This document shows, one piece after another, positions 36,841-46,111 of a stretch of DNA of 64,000 nucleotides. The position numbers were made by a program, and so were the translations under genes. Numbering within the stretch: position 1 is the first letter of the stretch; each line of letters opens with the position of its first letter. This DNA comes from Clostridia bacterium. GTDB lineage: Bacteria; Bacillota; Clostridia; Oscillospirales; Acutalibacteraceae. The notes under the pieces are model-generated. The model saw only the letters and a program-made list of their open reading frames with translations, did no database searches and was not told where the DNA came from. The DNA lies in contig JAFVVQ010000014.1 of assembly GCA_017502085.1 (NCBI GenBank), positions 83,500 through 147,499 of the forward strand. Reading direction: 5' to 3'.

Positions 36841-38559
36841 ATGAAAATTGACAAGCTTTGCGGTGAAAGATTCAAAGAAAAGCCCTCGGATTGCGTCATT
36901 GACAGCCACGCTCTGATGCTCCGCGGCGGATATATGAAGGGCGTTGCAAACGGCATCTATTCTTCATTTATGCCCCTGAAAAGAATCACCAGAAAAATCG
37001 AAAACATTATCAGAGAAGAAATGGATGCTATCGACGGTCAGGAAGTCCAGTTCCCCGTTGTTATGCCCGCATCTCTCTGGAGCGAATCGGGCAGATACGA
37101 AAGCATCGGCAGTGAGCTTATGAGACTCAAGGACAGAAACGATACTCCCATGGTTCTCGGTATGACTCACGAAGAAGCAGCCGTTCAGCTTGTTCGTGAA
37201 TATGCAAACACCTACACCAGATATCCCTTTATGATTTATCAGGTGCAGACAAAATTCCGTGACGAAGCAAGACCCAGAGGCGGTCTCATCCGTGTGCGTG
37301 AATTCACAATGAAGGACGCTTACTCCTTCCACACCTCTCAGGAAGACCTTGAGAGATATTACGACATCTGTTATAAAGCATATGAGCGCATCTTCGCAAG
37401 AGCAGGTATCCCCGACGTTATCACCGTTGCATCAGACAGCGGTATGATGGGCGGCAGCATCTCTCACGAATATATGCTCCTCACTCCTATCGGCGAGGAT
37501 TCAATCGCAGTCTGCTCCGAATGCGATTACAGAGCAAATATGGAAGCTGCAGAGAGCATCATCGTCAACGAAATCAGCGGCGAATCAAAGGCTCTCGAAC
37601 TTGTTCATACTCCCGATATCCACACTATCGAAGATATCTGCAACTTCCTCAAGACTCCTCTCGAGGAATCCTGCAAGGCGGTTGTTTATCAGAAGAATAT
37701 GACCGACGAATACGTGGTCATTTTCGTACGCGGTGACCTTGACATCAACGAAACAAAGCTCACAAACTACCTCGGCGAAGCCGTTCATCCCGCAGTTATC
37801 ACAGAGGATTGCGGTCTCTTCGCAGGCTTCATCGGTCCCGTAGGTATGGACAGCGAAAAGTTCACCGTTCTCTACGATACTTCACTCAGAAACACTCATA
37901 ATCTCTCCTGCGGTGCAAACAAGTTTGACTATCATTACACAGGTCTTTGCATCAGCCGTGACGTCGGCGACGTTGAGTACGTTGACCTTGCAAAAATCAA
38001 GGAAGGCGGCATCTGCCCCAAGTGCGGCAAACCCGCCATCACTATCTCAAGAGGTATCGAAGTCGGCAATATCTTCCAGCTCGGCACAAAATACACGAAG
38101 TCAATGGGTATGCAGTATCTTGACAAGGAAGGCAACCTTCAGTATCCCATTATGGGCTGCTACGGTATCGGCGTCGGCAGACTTGCAGCATCCGTCTGCG
38201 AGGCTCACCACGACGAATACGGCCCCATCTGGCCGATGAGCATCGCTCCCTGGCACGTTCAGGTATGCTGCCTGAGAGCCGATGACGAGGAGTGCAAGGG
38301 CGTTTCCGATTCACTCTATCAGCAGATGCTTGACGAGAGAATGGAAGTTATCTATGATGACAGAAACATCCGCCCCGGCGCAATGTTCTCGGACGCTGAC
38401 CTTCTCGGCGTTCCCGTCAGAGTTATCGTCAGCCCCAGAAACCTCAAGGAAGGCGTTTGCGAAATCGTTACAAGAGATAAGTCAATCAGCCTCAAGGTTG
38501 AAACCGAAAAGGTTATCGAAACCGTCAAGGGCATCATCGCAGAAGGACTCAAGTTCTGA
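36841..38559 (+). CDS. proS: Prolyl-tRNA synthetase
   Basis: Class II aminoacyl-tRNA synthetase of 572 residues, charging tRNA-Pro with proline. The bacterial form with an insertion (editing) domain between motifs 2 and 3 is indicated by length. Motif 2 is RDEARPRGGLIRVREFTMKD, motif 3 is GCYGIGVGRLAAS, and the anticodon-binding domain starts near APWHVQVCCLRADDEE. The insertion domain holds the TNYLGEAVHPA region. AAGAGG precedes the ATG. Confidence 0.97.
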   Translation: MKIDKLCGERFKEKPSDCVIDSHALMLRGGYMKGVANGIYSSFMPLKRITRKIENIIREEMDAIDGQEVQFPVVMPASLWSESGRYESIGSELMRLKDRNDTPMVLGMTHEEAAVQLVREYANTYTRYPFMIYQVQTKFRDEARPRGGLIRVREFTMKDAYSFHTSQEDLERYYDICYKAYERIFARAGIPDVITVASDSGMMGGSISHEYMLLTPIGEDSIAVCSECDYRANMEAAESIIVNEISGESKALELVHTPDIHTIEDICNFLKTPLEESCKAVVYQKNMTDEYVVIFVRGDLDINETKLTNYLGEAVHPAVITEDCGLFAGFIGPVGMDSEKFTVLYDTSLRNTHNLSCGANKFDYHYTGLCISRDVGDVEYVDLAKIKEGGICPKCGKPAITISRGIEVGNIFQLGTKYTKSMGMQYLDKEGNLQYPIMGCYGIGVGRLAASVCEAHHDEYGPIWPMSIAPWHVQVCCLRADDEECKGVSDSLYQQMLDERMEVIYDDRNIRPGAMFSDADLLGVPVRVIVSPRNLKEGVCEIVTRDKSISLKVETEKVIETVKGIIAEGLKF

Positions 38560-38571
38560 TTATAAAAGTTC

Positions 38572-38599
38572 AAGGGACTGCAGACGCAGTCCCTTTTTT
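38572..38599 (+). terminator. proS intrinsic terminator
   Basis: AAGGGACTGC (38572-38581) and GCAGTCCCTT (38586-38595) form a perfect 10-bp stem with a 4-nt loop followed by T's, 13 bp after the proS stop. Confidence 0.92.
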
Positions 38600-38620
38600 C
38601 ATTGCCATTGCAAATTATGA

Positions 38621-38780
38621 ACTTTTCACTATTCACTCAAGTTGCTTTTCACTTATAATCAGGTGCGGACAGAGTCCGCCCTTAACTCTTCACTATTCAC
38701 TCTTCACTATTCACTAAAAATGGGTGTGGGCAAAGCCCACCCTTAACTTTTCACTCTTCACTTTTCACTATTCACTAAAA
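38621..38780 (-). repeat. Heptamer/hairpin array A, 3' of kdgK
   Basis: In the leftward (kdgK mRNA) sense this is tandem AGTGAAN heptamers broken by hairpins GTGGGC-ttt-GCCCAC (plus-strand 38726-38740) and GCGGAC-tct-GTCCGC (38665-38679), the first with a T-run behind it, the second with TGATTAT. It lies directly behind the kdgK terminator. The distal part (near 38635-38660) is diverged and shares the words CAAGTTGCTTTTCA-like with array B. Confidence 0.85.
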
Positions 38781-38804
38781 AAGGGGTTGCATCCGCAACC
38801 CCTT
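38781..38804 (-). terminator. kdgK intrinsic terminator
   Basis: AAGGGGTTGC (38781-38790) and GCAACCCCTT (38795-38804) form a perfect 10-bp stem with a 4-nt loop; read leftward it is followed by TTTTTT and then by the heptamer array. Confidence 0.88.
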
Positions 38805-38809
38805 AATCT

Positions 38810-39832
38810 TTATCTCTGAACTCTGCCCGAACCGTCGCCGCCTGCAAGTTTTTCAACTTCCTTGACGCTGACTCTGTTGAAGTCACCCTCGATTGAATGC
38901 TTGAGTGCCGATGCGGCAACCGCAAATTCAATCGCTGACTGCGAATCCTTACCGCTGAGAAGTGCATAAATCAGACCTGCGCCGAAGCTGTCGCCGCCGC
39001 CGACTCTGTCAACGATATGAAGATGATATTCCTTTGAGAAGCAATAGTTCTCGCCGTCATAAAGCATAGCCGCCCAGTCGTTATCGTTGGCGGAAATCGA
39101 TGAACGCAGAGTGATTGCAACCTTCTCGAAACCGAACTTATCGGCAAGCTGTTTTGCAACGGACTTGTAGCCGTCTTTATTGAGTTTGCCGCCGTAAATA
39201 TCGGTATTTTCAGCTTCGATGCCGAAAACGTCCTTCGCATCTTCTTCGTTGGAGATGCAGACGTCAACATATTTGCAAAGCTCGGTCATCGCTTCTCTTG
39301 CCTCTGCTCTTGTCCAGAGTTTGCCTCTGTAATTGAGGTCGCAGGAGATTCTGACTCCCCTCGCCTTTGCGGCTTCACAAGCCTGTTTGCAGATTTCAAC
39401 AAGATTCTTGCCGAGCGCGGGAGTGATACCCGTGAAATGGAACCAGTCAGCACCCTCAAAGATTGCATCCCAGTCGAAATCGGAGGGAGATGCCTCCTGA
39501 ATTGCGGAATGTGCTCTGTCATAGATGCAGACCGAACCTCTCTGCGATGCGCCTTTTTCAAGGAAATAGATACCAACTCTGTCGCCGCCTCTGACGATTT
39601 TGCTTGTGTCAACACCGAAATAACGGAGCGAATCAACTGCCGCCTGACCGATTGCGTGGTCGGGAAGCTTCGTTACGTAGACGGAATCCATACCGAAGTT
39701 TGCGAGTGAAACGGAAACGTTTGCTTCACCGCCGCCGAAGGTTGCCTGAAGCTGGTCATCCTGAAAGAAGCGGTAATATCCGTTGGGTGCAAGGCGAAGC
39801 ATAATTTCGCCGAAAGTAATAACTCTTGCCAT
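38810..39832 (-). CDS. kdgK: 2-dehydro-3-deoxygluconate kinase (PfkB family)
   Basis: Sugar kinase of 340 residues that phosphorylates KDG to KDPG in hexuronate breakdown. GGGEANVSVSLANFG is the PfkB substrate-side signature and DRVGGGDSFGAGLIYAL the ATP/anion-hole motif with catalytic Asp. Start ATG 39832 lies behind AAGGAGG within the end of eda and overlaps its stop by 1 bp; the frame is open further upstream but not used. Neighbouring Eda and UxuA fix the pathway. Confidence 0.92.
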   Translation of the reverse strand: MARVITFGEIMLRLAPNGYYRFFQDDQLQATFGGGEANVSVSLANFGMDSVYVTKLPDHAIGQAAVDSLRYFGVDTSKIVRGGDRVGIYFLEKGASQRGSVCIYDRAHSAIQEASPSDFDWDAIFEGADWFHFTGITPALGKNLVEICKQACEAAKARGVRISCDLNYRGKLWTRAEAREAMTELCKYVDVCISNEEDAKDVFGIEAENTDIYGGKLNKDGYKSVAKQLADKFGFEKVAITLRSSISANDNDWAAMLYDGENYCFSKEYHLHIVDRVGGGDSFGAGLIYALLSGKDSQSAIEFAVAASALKHSIEGDFNRVSVKEVEKLAGGDGSGRVQR

Positions 39833-40473
39833 TATTTTCTTGCCTCCTTGACGATTTCGACAGATTTCTTGCAAAGGTCGATGATTTCGTCCCATTTCTG
39901 ATTGTCGATAAGGTCAGCGGTTACCATATATGAGCCGCCGCAAGCCGCAATGACGGGACAGGAAATGTATTCGCCGAGATTCTTGAGTGAGATACCGCCC
40001 GTGGGCATAACCTTGAACATCGGGAACGGAGCACTCATTGCCTTGATTTTTGAAAGACCGCCCGACTGCTCTGCAGGGAAGAACTTCAGCACGTCGAGAC
40101 CGAGTCTGTAAGCGGTGTGATAATCCGTGGGAGTGGTGCATCCCGCATAAATCGGAACGTTTTTGCTCTGACAGTATTTAACGATTTCTTCATCGAGACC
40201 GGGAGTTACGATGAACTTTGCACCTGCCTCGATTGCTTCGTCAACCTGAGCGGTTGTGAGAACCGTTCCCGCACCGACAAGCATTTCGGGAACGTTTTCG
40301 CTCATAAGTCTGATAGCGGTTGCCGCACCCGCCGCACGGAAGGTAACCTCCGCAACGGGAACACCGCCCTCAACGAGAGCCTTTGCGAGAGCAACGGAAT
40401 CTCTCTCGGGGTTATTGAGCTTGATAACGGGTACAACGCCGATTGACATTATTTTTTCTGAAATTGCATTCAT
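39832..40473 (-). CDS. eda: KDPG/KHG aldolase
   Basis: Class I aldolase of 213 residues that splits KDPG into pyruvate and glyceraldehyde 3-phosphate. VPVIKLNNPE, GGVPVAEVTFRAAGA with the catalytic Glu, VGAGTVLT, and GLDVLKFFPAEQSGG with the Schiff-base Lys are in place. AAAGGAGAA precedes the ATG. Array B lies between it and uxuA upstream, so its expression may depend on reading through that array. Confidence 0.94.
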   Translation of the reverse strand: MNAISEKIMSIGVVPVIKLNNPERDSVALAKALVEGGVPVAEVTFRAAGAATAIRLMSENVPEMLVGAGTVLTTAQVDEAIEAGAKFIVTPGLDEEIVKYCQSKNVPIYAGCTTPTDYHTAYRLGLDVLKFFPAEQSGGLSKIKAMSAPFPMFKVMPTGGISLKNLGEYISCPVIAACGGSYMVTADLIDNQKWDEIIDLCKKSVEIVKEARK

Positions 40474-40510
40474 AACGATTCTCCTTTTTCAGATTAATTG
40501 CTGTTGAAAT

Positions 40511-40675
40511 TATTCACTAAAATCAGGTGCGGACAGAGTCCGCCCTTAACTTTTCACTCTTCACTCAGATTGCTTTTCATTTTATTACGGGACGTCGGGT
40601 CGCCGTCCCCTACAAAATCGGGTGTGGGCAACGCCCACCCTTAACTATTCACTTTTCACTCTTCACTTTTCACTT
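40511..40675 (-). repeat. Heptamer/hairpin array B, overlapping the uxuA stop
   Basis: Read leftward, the uxuA stop codon TGA (40672-40670) lies inside the first AGTGAAN heptamer. Heptamers continue to a GTGGGC-gtt-GCCCAC hairpin (about 40624-40638), then a different palindrome (near 40588-40611, GGGACG...CGTCCC type), then more heptamers and a GCGGAC-tct-GTCCGC hairpin (about 40528-40543) followed by TGATTTT. It fills the gap between uxuA and eda. Confidence 0.85.
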
Positions 40676-41719
40676 GACAAGTGCTTTCTCACAAGCCTCG
40701 AACAGACCGTTGATATAGGTCGCACCGAGCGCTCTGTCATAGAGACCGTAGCCGGGTTTACCCGTTTCGCCCCAGATCATTCTGCCGTGGTCGGGTCTGA
40801 CGTAACCGTCAAAGCCAGTCTCGACGAGTGCCTTTGTGACCTCATACATATCAATGCTTCCGCAGGATGAAAGGTGACCCTGCTCCTCAAAGCTGCCGTC
40901 GGGAAGAATGAGAACGTTTCTCATATGCATAAACGCGATTCTGTCCATCGCACTGTATTTTCGAACCATGGCAACGGTATCGTTTGATGCGGCGCAACCG
41001 AGAGAACCCGTGCAGAGACAGAGGCTGTTTGCGGGGGAATCAACGATAGCGAGCATTCTGTCGAGATTTTCTTCATTGGTGATGATTCTCGGCAGACCGA
41101 AAATGGGATAAGGCGGGTCGTCGGGATGAATCGCCATTCTCACACCGCATTCTTCGGCAACGGGGATAACTTTCTTAAGGAATTTCTCAAGGTTTGCCCA
41201 GAGACCTTCTTCACCGATTTCGCCGTAGGCACTGATAAGCTCTCTGACCTCATCCTGGGTGTAGCTTGAATCCCAGCCGGGAAGATGGATATCATCCTTG
41301 AGCGGATCAAGACCCTTCATCTGCTCCCAGTACATAACGAGACTCGTTGAGCCGTCGGGAGCTTTTTTATCAAGCTGAGTGCGTGTCCAGTCAAAAACGG
41401 GCATAAAGTTATATGTGACACACTTGACGCCGTACTTTGCACAGCGGCGGATATTTTCGCAGTAAACGTCGAGAAGCTTATCAACCTCTCCTCTGCCGAG
41501 TTTGATATCCTCGTGAACGGGAATGGACTCAACAACATCGAAAACAAGACCGTTTTCTTCACACTGCTGCTTCATTTTTGCGATGCTTTCTTCAGGCCAG
41601 ACTTCACCGGGTTTAACGTCGTAAACCGCACTGACGATGCTGTGCATATTGGGAATCTGACGGATATATTCAAGTGAAATGGGGTCGGATTCGCCGTACC
41701 AACGGAATGACATTTTCAT
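40670..41719 (-). CDS. uxuA: Mannonate dehydratase
   Basis: Fe/Mn-dependent dehydratase of 349 residues that turns D-mannonate into 2-keto-3-deoxygluconate. [20 protein letters not shown] at the N-terminus, [15 protein letters not shown] and [13 protein letters not shown] near the end are family blocks. ATG 41719 lies 7 bp behind AGGAGG; ten further open codons upstream are not used. Together with eda and kdgK it forms the lower glucuronate path; uxaC and uxuB are not in the window. The stop codon lies inside repeat array B. Confidence 0.95.
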   Translation of the reverse strand: MKMSFRWYGESDPISLEYIRQIPNMHSIVSAVYDVKPGEVWPEESIAKMKQQCEENGLVFDVVESIPVHEDIKLGRGEVDKLLDVYCENIRRCAKYGVKCVTYNFMPVFDWTRTQLDKKAPDGSTSLVMYWEQMKGLDPLKDDIHLPGWDSSYTQDEVRELISAYGEIGEEGLWANLEKFLKKVIPVAEECGVRMAIHPDDPPYPIFGLPRIITNEENLDRMLAIVDSPANSLCLCTGSLGCAASNDTVAMVRKYSAMDRIAFMHMRNVLILPDGSFEEQGHLSSCGSIDMYEVTKALVETGFDGYVRPDHGRMIWGETGKPGYGLYDRALGATYINGLFEACEKALVK

Positions 41720-41777
41720 ATTATTTTCCTCCTGAGGGATTTCGGGCAACGGAACATTGCCGTTCTATGACAGAATA

Positions 41778-41806
41778 ATTATACCATAACGTTTTTGCAA
41801 TATCAA
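41778..41806 (-). promoter_or_regulatory. uxuA promoter
   Basis: Leftward -35 TTGATA (41806-41801), 17-bp spacer, -10 TATAAT (41783-41778), 59 bp before the uxuA start. No clear GntR-type operator palindrome was found. Confidence 0.72.
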
Positions 41807-41843
41807 TAAATTATTTGTTAAATCGGCTATTTATTTATTATTA

Positions 41844-41872
41844 TTGATTTGGCGAAAAAACAGTGATATAAT
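41844..41872 (+). promoter_or_regulatory. Promoter of PH-domain gene
   Basis: -35 TTGATT (41844-41849), 17-bp spacer, extended -10 TGA-TATAAT (41867-41872), 33 bp before ATG 41905. It is divergent from the uxuA promoter. Confidence 0.78.
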
Positions 41873-41904
41873 AAAAGAAAAGCACAGTATGGGAGGCAAT
41901 TAAA

Positions 41905-42276
41905 ATGATTGATTTTCAGAACCCCGAGCATATCAGACTGCACGAGACAAAAGACGATTTTTCAAAGATAACGGATCCGATTCTCATTGACGGCGAAGAT
42001 ATTGAGGCTTGTTATAAATCGGTGCGTGACGGCATCGTTTTCACCAACAAGAGAATGATTGTTATCAGCGTTGAGGGCGTGACGGGCAAAAGAAAGAACA
42101 TCACTTCCCTGCCCTATAACAGAATCCAGACCTTCTCGGTTGAAACCTCCGGTGTTTTCGACCTCGATACGCATCTTGAACTGTGGTTCAGCGGACTCGG
42201 AAAGATTAATCTTGAATTCTCGGGTCATACCGACGTCAGAAAGGTCTGCAGACTCATCAGTAACCACGCATTATAA
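41905..42276 (+). CDS. Bacterial PH-domain protein (bPH type)
   Basis: A 123-residue single-domain protein of the bacterial PH fold (bPH_1/YvbH-like). VRDGIVFTNKRMIVISVEGV followed by KNITSLPYNRIQTFSVET is the usual core, with strands ending in LELWFSGLGKINLEFSG. No membrane segment or signal is present. Function of the family is unknown; oligomeric rings are known from structures. GGGAGG precedes the ATG. Confidence 0.85.
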   Translation: MIDFQNPEHIRLHETKDDFSKITDPILIDGEDIEACYKSVRDGIVFTNKRMIVISVEGVTGKRKNITSLPYNRIQTFSVETSGVFDLDTHLELWFSGLGKINLEFSGHTDVRKVCRLISNHAL

Positions 42277-42299
42277 TTTTAATATCGCAGAAAAAATTC

Positions 42300-42338
42300 A
42301 AGCGACCTGCACGGGATTTTCACCTTTGCAAGTCGCTT
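42300..42338 (+). terminator. Intrinsic terminator after PH-domain gene
   Basis: AAGCGACCTGCA (42300-42311) pairs with TGCAAGTCGCTT (42327-42338) with one mismatch, followed by TTCATTT. Confidence 0.7.
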
Positions 42339-42382
42339 TTCATTTATTACGTTTCTTTTGTTCTTCGCTCACCTGAGTCGAG

Positions 42383-43804
42383 TCAGTCCCATTCGGTACC
42401 TGTGACGGTATCCATATTTATTCCCTTTGTCTCGCCGACGTTCTTAAACAGAACAACAAGTGCGGATACAAAACCGGGAACAAGCATACAGAGTGTCGCC
42501 GTGCCGATGAGTGAATTGCCCAGCCTGATGGCACACAGTGTACCGATGCCGAGAGAAACGCCGAATCCGACGGCAGTGACGATATACTGCGCCGAGATTG
42601 CCGATGAACGCAGATTCGTAGGTGCGGATTCGCCAATCATCATAATCAGAACGTCGTTAAGCGAATAATAACTGCCCACAAACACACCGCAGAGGAATCC
42701 CGCAACCGAAGGATTGAAGCCGTTTTTCGCTCCGATTGTAAATCCGAGGAAACCGACAAGGCAATTGAATGCAGTGACGATTGCGGCAAATTTTCTGCCC
42801 TTCCAGTCACAAATGAAGCCCATAAGCACCTGCGCAAGCGCAGAACCTATCGGGAAAAGCACAAGCGCCGTTGTGACCGCTTCAGCGGGTGAAGGAATTC
42901 CGCTGTCCTGATATCCGTATGTAAGAATCGGCTCAAAATTGATGCTCGCATAGAAGCCGATATTGGCAATTGCCGAAACAATGTAAAGCCAGCGGAGCTG
43001 CTTGTGGCTGATGGCAAATTTCAGCGCGGCGAAAAGTCCGCCCTGCTCACTTTCAGCCGCTTTATTCTTTTCAAGCAATGCTCTTTCTTCGTCGCTCATT
43101 TTCAGGTAATTGAGTCTGGATTCGACAAACGAAGGAGTTTCCCTTGCACCGAGCAGAGCTATGAAGCTGACAACGAGACCGACGACAGCGGGAATAAAAT
43201 AAACCATTCTCCAGCCGTAGGAATCACCTGCGGCGCTGATGAGCCATCTTCTGAGAAGAGGCACGAGCATTACGCCCATATTGGCAAAAAACTTGATAAC
43301 CGAATAAATTCTCGCTCTGTGCTTCGACGGTGAGGATTCCATGATATAAACCACGTGCATATCGTGAGGAATGAAAAACTGAACGAGACACGCACCGAGG
43401 AAATAGAGAACAAGGTTGCCCGAGAGGAAGATGAGGAGCAGTGCAAAACTCATACCGAAGGTGTTGATGATGAGGAATTTCTTTCTGCCCCAGCGGTCGG
43501 CAAGAGGTCTGTATAAAAGACCTGCCGCCTGAAACGGTATTGCGAGAGACGAAACAAGGTCGAGCATACCGACGGAGCTGTCGCCGTGCTTCGCAAAGAG
43601 GTCGGCGGCAATTTCGCTTTTCATCAGCATACCGATCTGCGAGGCAATTTCATCGGTTGCGTAAATCAGTGCAATGATGAAAACAAGGTAGACAAAATAG
43701 AGATTCTTTTTCGGCTTAGCCTTTTCTCTTTCCAATTTACTGATTTCTTTTTCACGCTTCGCCTGAATACGGGCGATTTTTTCGGGAGTCATAGCTGTAT
43801 TCAT
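42383..43804 (-). CDS. MFS transporter
   Basis: Twelve-segment major facilitator of 473 residues, close to the sugar/metabolite:proton group. The first 33 residues are a charged cytoplasmic helix. RPLADRWGRKKFLIINTFG is the loop 2-3 motif and GFICDWKGRKFAAIV its counterpart in the second half. It starts 10 bp after the broken SGNH hydrolase gene in the same orientation, so the two were probably one operon. Substrate unknown; the nearby hexuronate genes make an organic-acid or sugar substrate possible. Confidence 0.88.
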   Translation of the reverse strand: MNTAMTPEKIARIQAKREKEISKLEREKAKPKKNLYFVYLVFIIALIYATDEIASQIGMLMKSEIAADLFAKHGDSSVGMLDLVSSLAIPFQAAGLLYRPLADRWGRKKFLIINTFGMSFALLLIFLSGNLVLYFLGACLVQFFIPHDMHVVYIMESSPSKHRARIYSVIKFFANMGVMLVPLLRRWLISAAGDSYGWRMVYFIPAVVGLVVSFIALLGARETPSFVESRLNYLKMSDEERALLEKNKAAESEQGGLFAALKFAISHKQLRWLYIVSAIANIGFYASINFEPILTYGYQDSGIPSPAEAVTTALVLFPIGSALAQVLMGFICDWKGRKFAAIVTAFNCLVGFLGFTIGAKNGFNPSVAGFLCGVFVGSYYSLNDVLIMMIGESAPTNLRSSAISAQYIVTAVGFGVSLGIGTLCAIRLGNSLIGTATLCMLVPGFVSALVVLFKNVGETKGINMDTVTGTEWD

Positions 43805-43814
43805 ACCGCACCTC

Positions 43815-44597
43815 TCAATACTTTATATCCGTTCCGATAAAACAGACTTTATCGAACTTTTCGGGATTTTTTTTGACAATATAATCGATATATGAGTCAA
43901 TCAGCTTTGCGGTGAAGATATATCCGCTTGCATTCATATGACCGTACATAAAAAACTGCGAATTGAATTTTTCGTCATAGACGGGACCGTACTTATAAAG
44001 GTCGATCACAAATGCATTATCGAAATATTCCGCAAGGTCGTACAGTGCATCGACGGTTGCAACGGTTATCTCTTCAAGGTCGGGATTGCCGCTGTCGGGG
44101 AAAGTCACGAAAAAGAATTTCGCATCGGGACTGATTTCTTTATATCGGCTGACAATGGCGGCATAATAACCGATAAAAGTCGGCTTGTTGTTGCGGTAAT
44201 CTTCGGGGTCGATATCCCCGATGGAGCCGATTTCTCCGCCCGCATTGTAAATATCGTTGACTCCGAGAGCAATGACGTAGCCCTGACAAGCCTTTTCTTT
44301 ATCTCAGAAGCCGTTTGCCTCGGCAAAGGATTCAACGTATTCCTTTGCGGTCATACCGCCTCTCGAGAAATTATATGCCCTGATTCCGTTTTTTCTCGCA
44401 ATATACTGACCCCACGAATATTCAAACATATCGTGATAGCCCTTGTTTCCCTGCCCGTCGCAGGTTTCGAATTCCCCCGACGAAAGACTGTCTCCGATAA
44501 AAGCCATTGTTCTGAAAACCGACGTGTGACTGTATGACTCAACAAGACGGTCGAGCGGCTTTTCTTCGGAATCGAAAAGAAGTTTGTTCCAGTCCAT
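43815..44597 (-). pseudogene. SGNH/GDSL hydrolase interrupted by an in-frame TGA
   Basis: Reading leftward from ATG 44597 (behind GGAGG) the protein shows the block I motif FIGDSLSSGEFE and NFSRGGMTAKEYVESF, then stops at TGA (44306-44304) after AEANGF. In the same frame the family continues at once: DKEKACQGYVIALGVND (block III) and later YGHMNASGYIFTAK with the catalytic His, to the stop at 43815. One base change from TGG (Trp) to TGA explains the break. The gene would code for 259 residues, of normal length. Many neighbours use TGA as a real stop, so code reassignment is excluded. Confidence 0.85.
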
Positions 44598-44661
44598 ACT
44601 CCACCTCCGCATTTGTTACGGAAATTATATCATATTATCGGTAAGAAAACAATATCCGTAA

Positions 44662-45963
44662 TCAATTAAGGTCAATGCCGTCGGTTGCGGGGTTGTCAAG
44701 AAGAGCACCGCTTTCCGAAAATCTGGAGCCGTGGCAAGGACAATCCCACGAGTGTTCAGCCCAATTCCATTTCAGCGCACACCCGAGATGAGGACATCTC
44801 GGCACGGAAAAGGTGAAAATATTTGATGCCGATTCACAGATATTTCCAAAAAGAGCGGGTCTGAACATCTTTCTCGACGGATTGAAAAGAGGAGCAAAAC
44901 GGCTCGTTTTTTTCAGAACCGCATCGCAAAAAATCTTAGCCGCAACCATTGATTGAGTCATCCCCCATTTATTGAAACCCGTTGCCGTATAAAGTCCGTG
45001 CGTGCTTCTGCCGTATCTCCCGATATACGCCGAGGAATCAAGCGTCATGCAGTCCTGTGCCGCCCAACGGTACCGAATGGCGGAATCGGGATAATACTTC
45101 CGTGCGAAAGCTTCAAGCGGACTCCAGCCGTCAGTGGGTTTGCCTGTTCTGTGTGAGCCGCCGCCGAGGAGGAGCATATTGCCGTAATTCCTGAATGAAA
45201 AACCGTTTTCCTCCGCACTCACGTACATTCCGCCCACGTCGGGAGCGTTTTCAAGCGCAACAACGTAGGATCGGCTCTGATGCATTTTCATAAAATATCC
45301 GCCGTGCTTATTGATAATCGGAAAATGTGTTGCGATTATAATTGCAGAGGCGGTTATAGTGCCTTTATCCGTAACGACGGTATTTTTGCGGAATTCAAGA
45401 CCCTTCGTTCTTTCCCTGATATTCAGACCGCTGACAATGCCCGAAACGAATTTCAGCGGATGAAACTGACCCTGATTCCTGAATTCAACCGCACCCGAAA
45501 AAGGAAAAGGCAGCTTCGTTCTGCAGACGAACGATGCGGGAATACCGAGATTTTTCAGCGCGTCCGTCTCCCGTTGCAATGCATCATAGTCATCAACCGA
45601 ATAGACGAAATTGCTTTTGTTTTCAAAGTCGCAGGAAATACAATCGGATATCCGACGGTATTCCGAAACAGCGTCCTCATTCGCTTCCCAATAAAGACGG
45701 GCATAATCGGAACCGAAAATATCGGTCAGTCTGCTGTAAACAAGACCGTGCTGTGAAGTGATTTTTGCGGTCGTATTCTGCGTTACGCCCGAGCAGATTC
45801 TGTCTTTTTCAATCAAAAGATAATCAGCACCCGCCCTATCGAGCATATAAGCGGTCAGCAAACCGACCATTCCGCCTCCGACAATCAGGATATCGGTCCT
45901 GACGTCGCCCTCAAGGGCTTTGAACGAGGGAAGATGAATGCCGTTTTTCCATAAAGATTCCAT
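44662..45963 (-). CDS. FAD-dependent oxidoreductase with C-terminal Rieske domain
   Basis: A 433-residue DAO-family flavoprotein. DILIVGGGMVGLLTAYMLDR binds FAD, SGVTQNTTAKITSQHGL and ATGFNKWGMTQSMVAAKI are family blocks. The last 55 residues are a Rieske [2Fe-2S] domain: CPHLGCALKWN and WDCPCHGSRFSESG give the Cys-His pairs. The fusion is known in Firmicutes but its substrate is not. It is somewhat short in the linker before the Rieske part. The gene stands alone. Confidence 0.9.
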   Translation of the reverse strand: MESLWKNGIHLPSFKALEGDVRTDILIVGGGMVGLLTAYMLDRAGADYLLIEKDRICSGVTQNTTAKITSQHGLVYSRLTDIFGSDYARLYWEANEDAVSEYRRISDCISCDFENKSNFVYSVDDYDALQRETDALKNLGIPASFVCRTKLPFPFSGAVEFRNQGQFHPLKFVSGIVSGLNIRERTKGLEFRKNTVVTDKGTITASAIIIATHFPIINKHGGYFMKMHQSRSYVVALENAPDVGGMYVSAEENGFSFRNYGNMLLLGGGSHRTGKPTDGWSPLEAFARKYYPDSAIRYRWAAQDCMTLDSSAYIGRYGRSTHGLYTATGFNKWGMTQSMVAAKIFCDAVLKKTSRFAPLFNPSRKMFRPALFGNICESASNIFTFSVPRCPHLGCALKWNWAEHSWDCPCHGSRFSESGALLDNPATDGIDLN

Positions 45964-46040
45964 ATAATCACCTGTGTTATTATCAGCAGATTTTTCGGAA
46001 TTAAACGTTGTCAGCCGACCGCAGGTTGCGGAAAAAAGAT

Positions 46041-46104
46041 GACGGTATAAATCCTGAAAATACCGTCAAAAACAAAAACCGCCCTGTCCGAGGACAAGAC
46101 GGTT
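46041..46104 (-). terminator. Two tandem hairpin terminators after the CDF gene
   Basis: Leftward, stem 46104-46092/46089-46077 pairs along 13 bp if G-U pairs are allowed and is followed by TTTGTTTTTG. A second hairpin (GACGGTAT at 46041-46048, ATACCGTC at 46060-46067) is followed by ATCTTTTTTC. They fill most of the gap between the metal exporter and the Rieske oxidoreductase. Confidence 0.8.
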
Positions 46105-46111
46105 ATGACGT

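Noticed and set aside
41750-41904. GntR/UxuR operator in the divergent uxuA region
   Set aside because: Only AT-rich DNA with two promoters; no convincing palindrome found by eye.
44304-44306. TGA read as tryptophan or selenocysteine
   Set aside because: Many neighbouring genes end in TGA, so the code is standard; the place is not catalytic and no selenocysteine genes or clear SECIS structure are visible.
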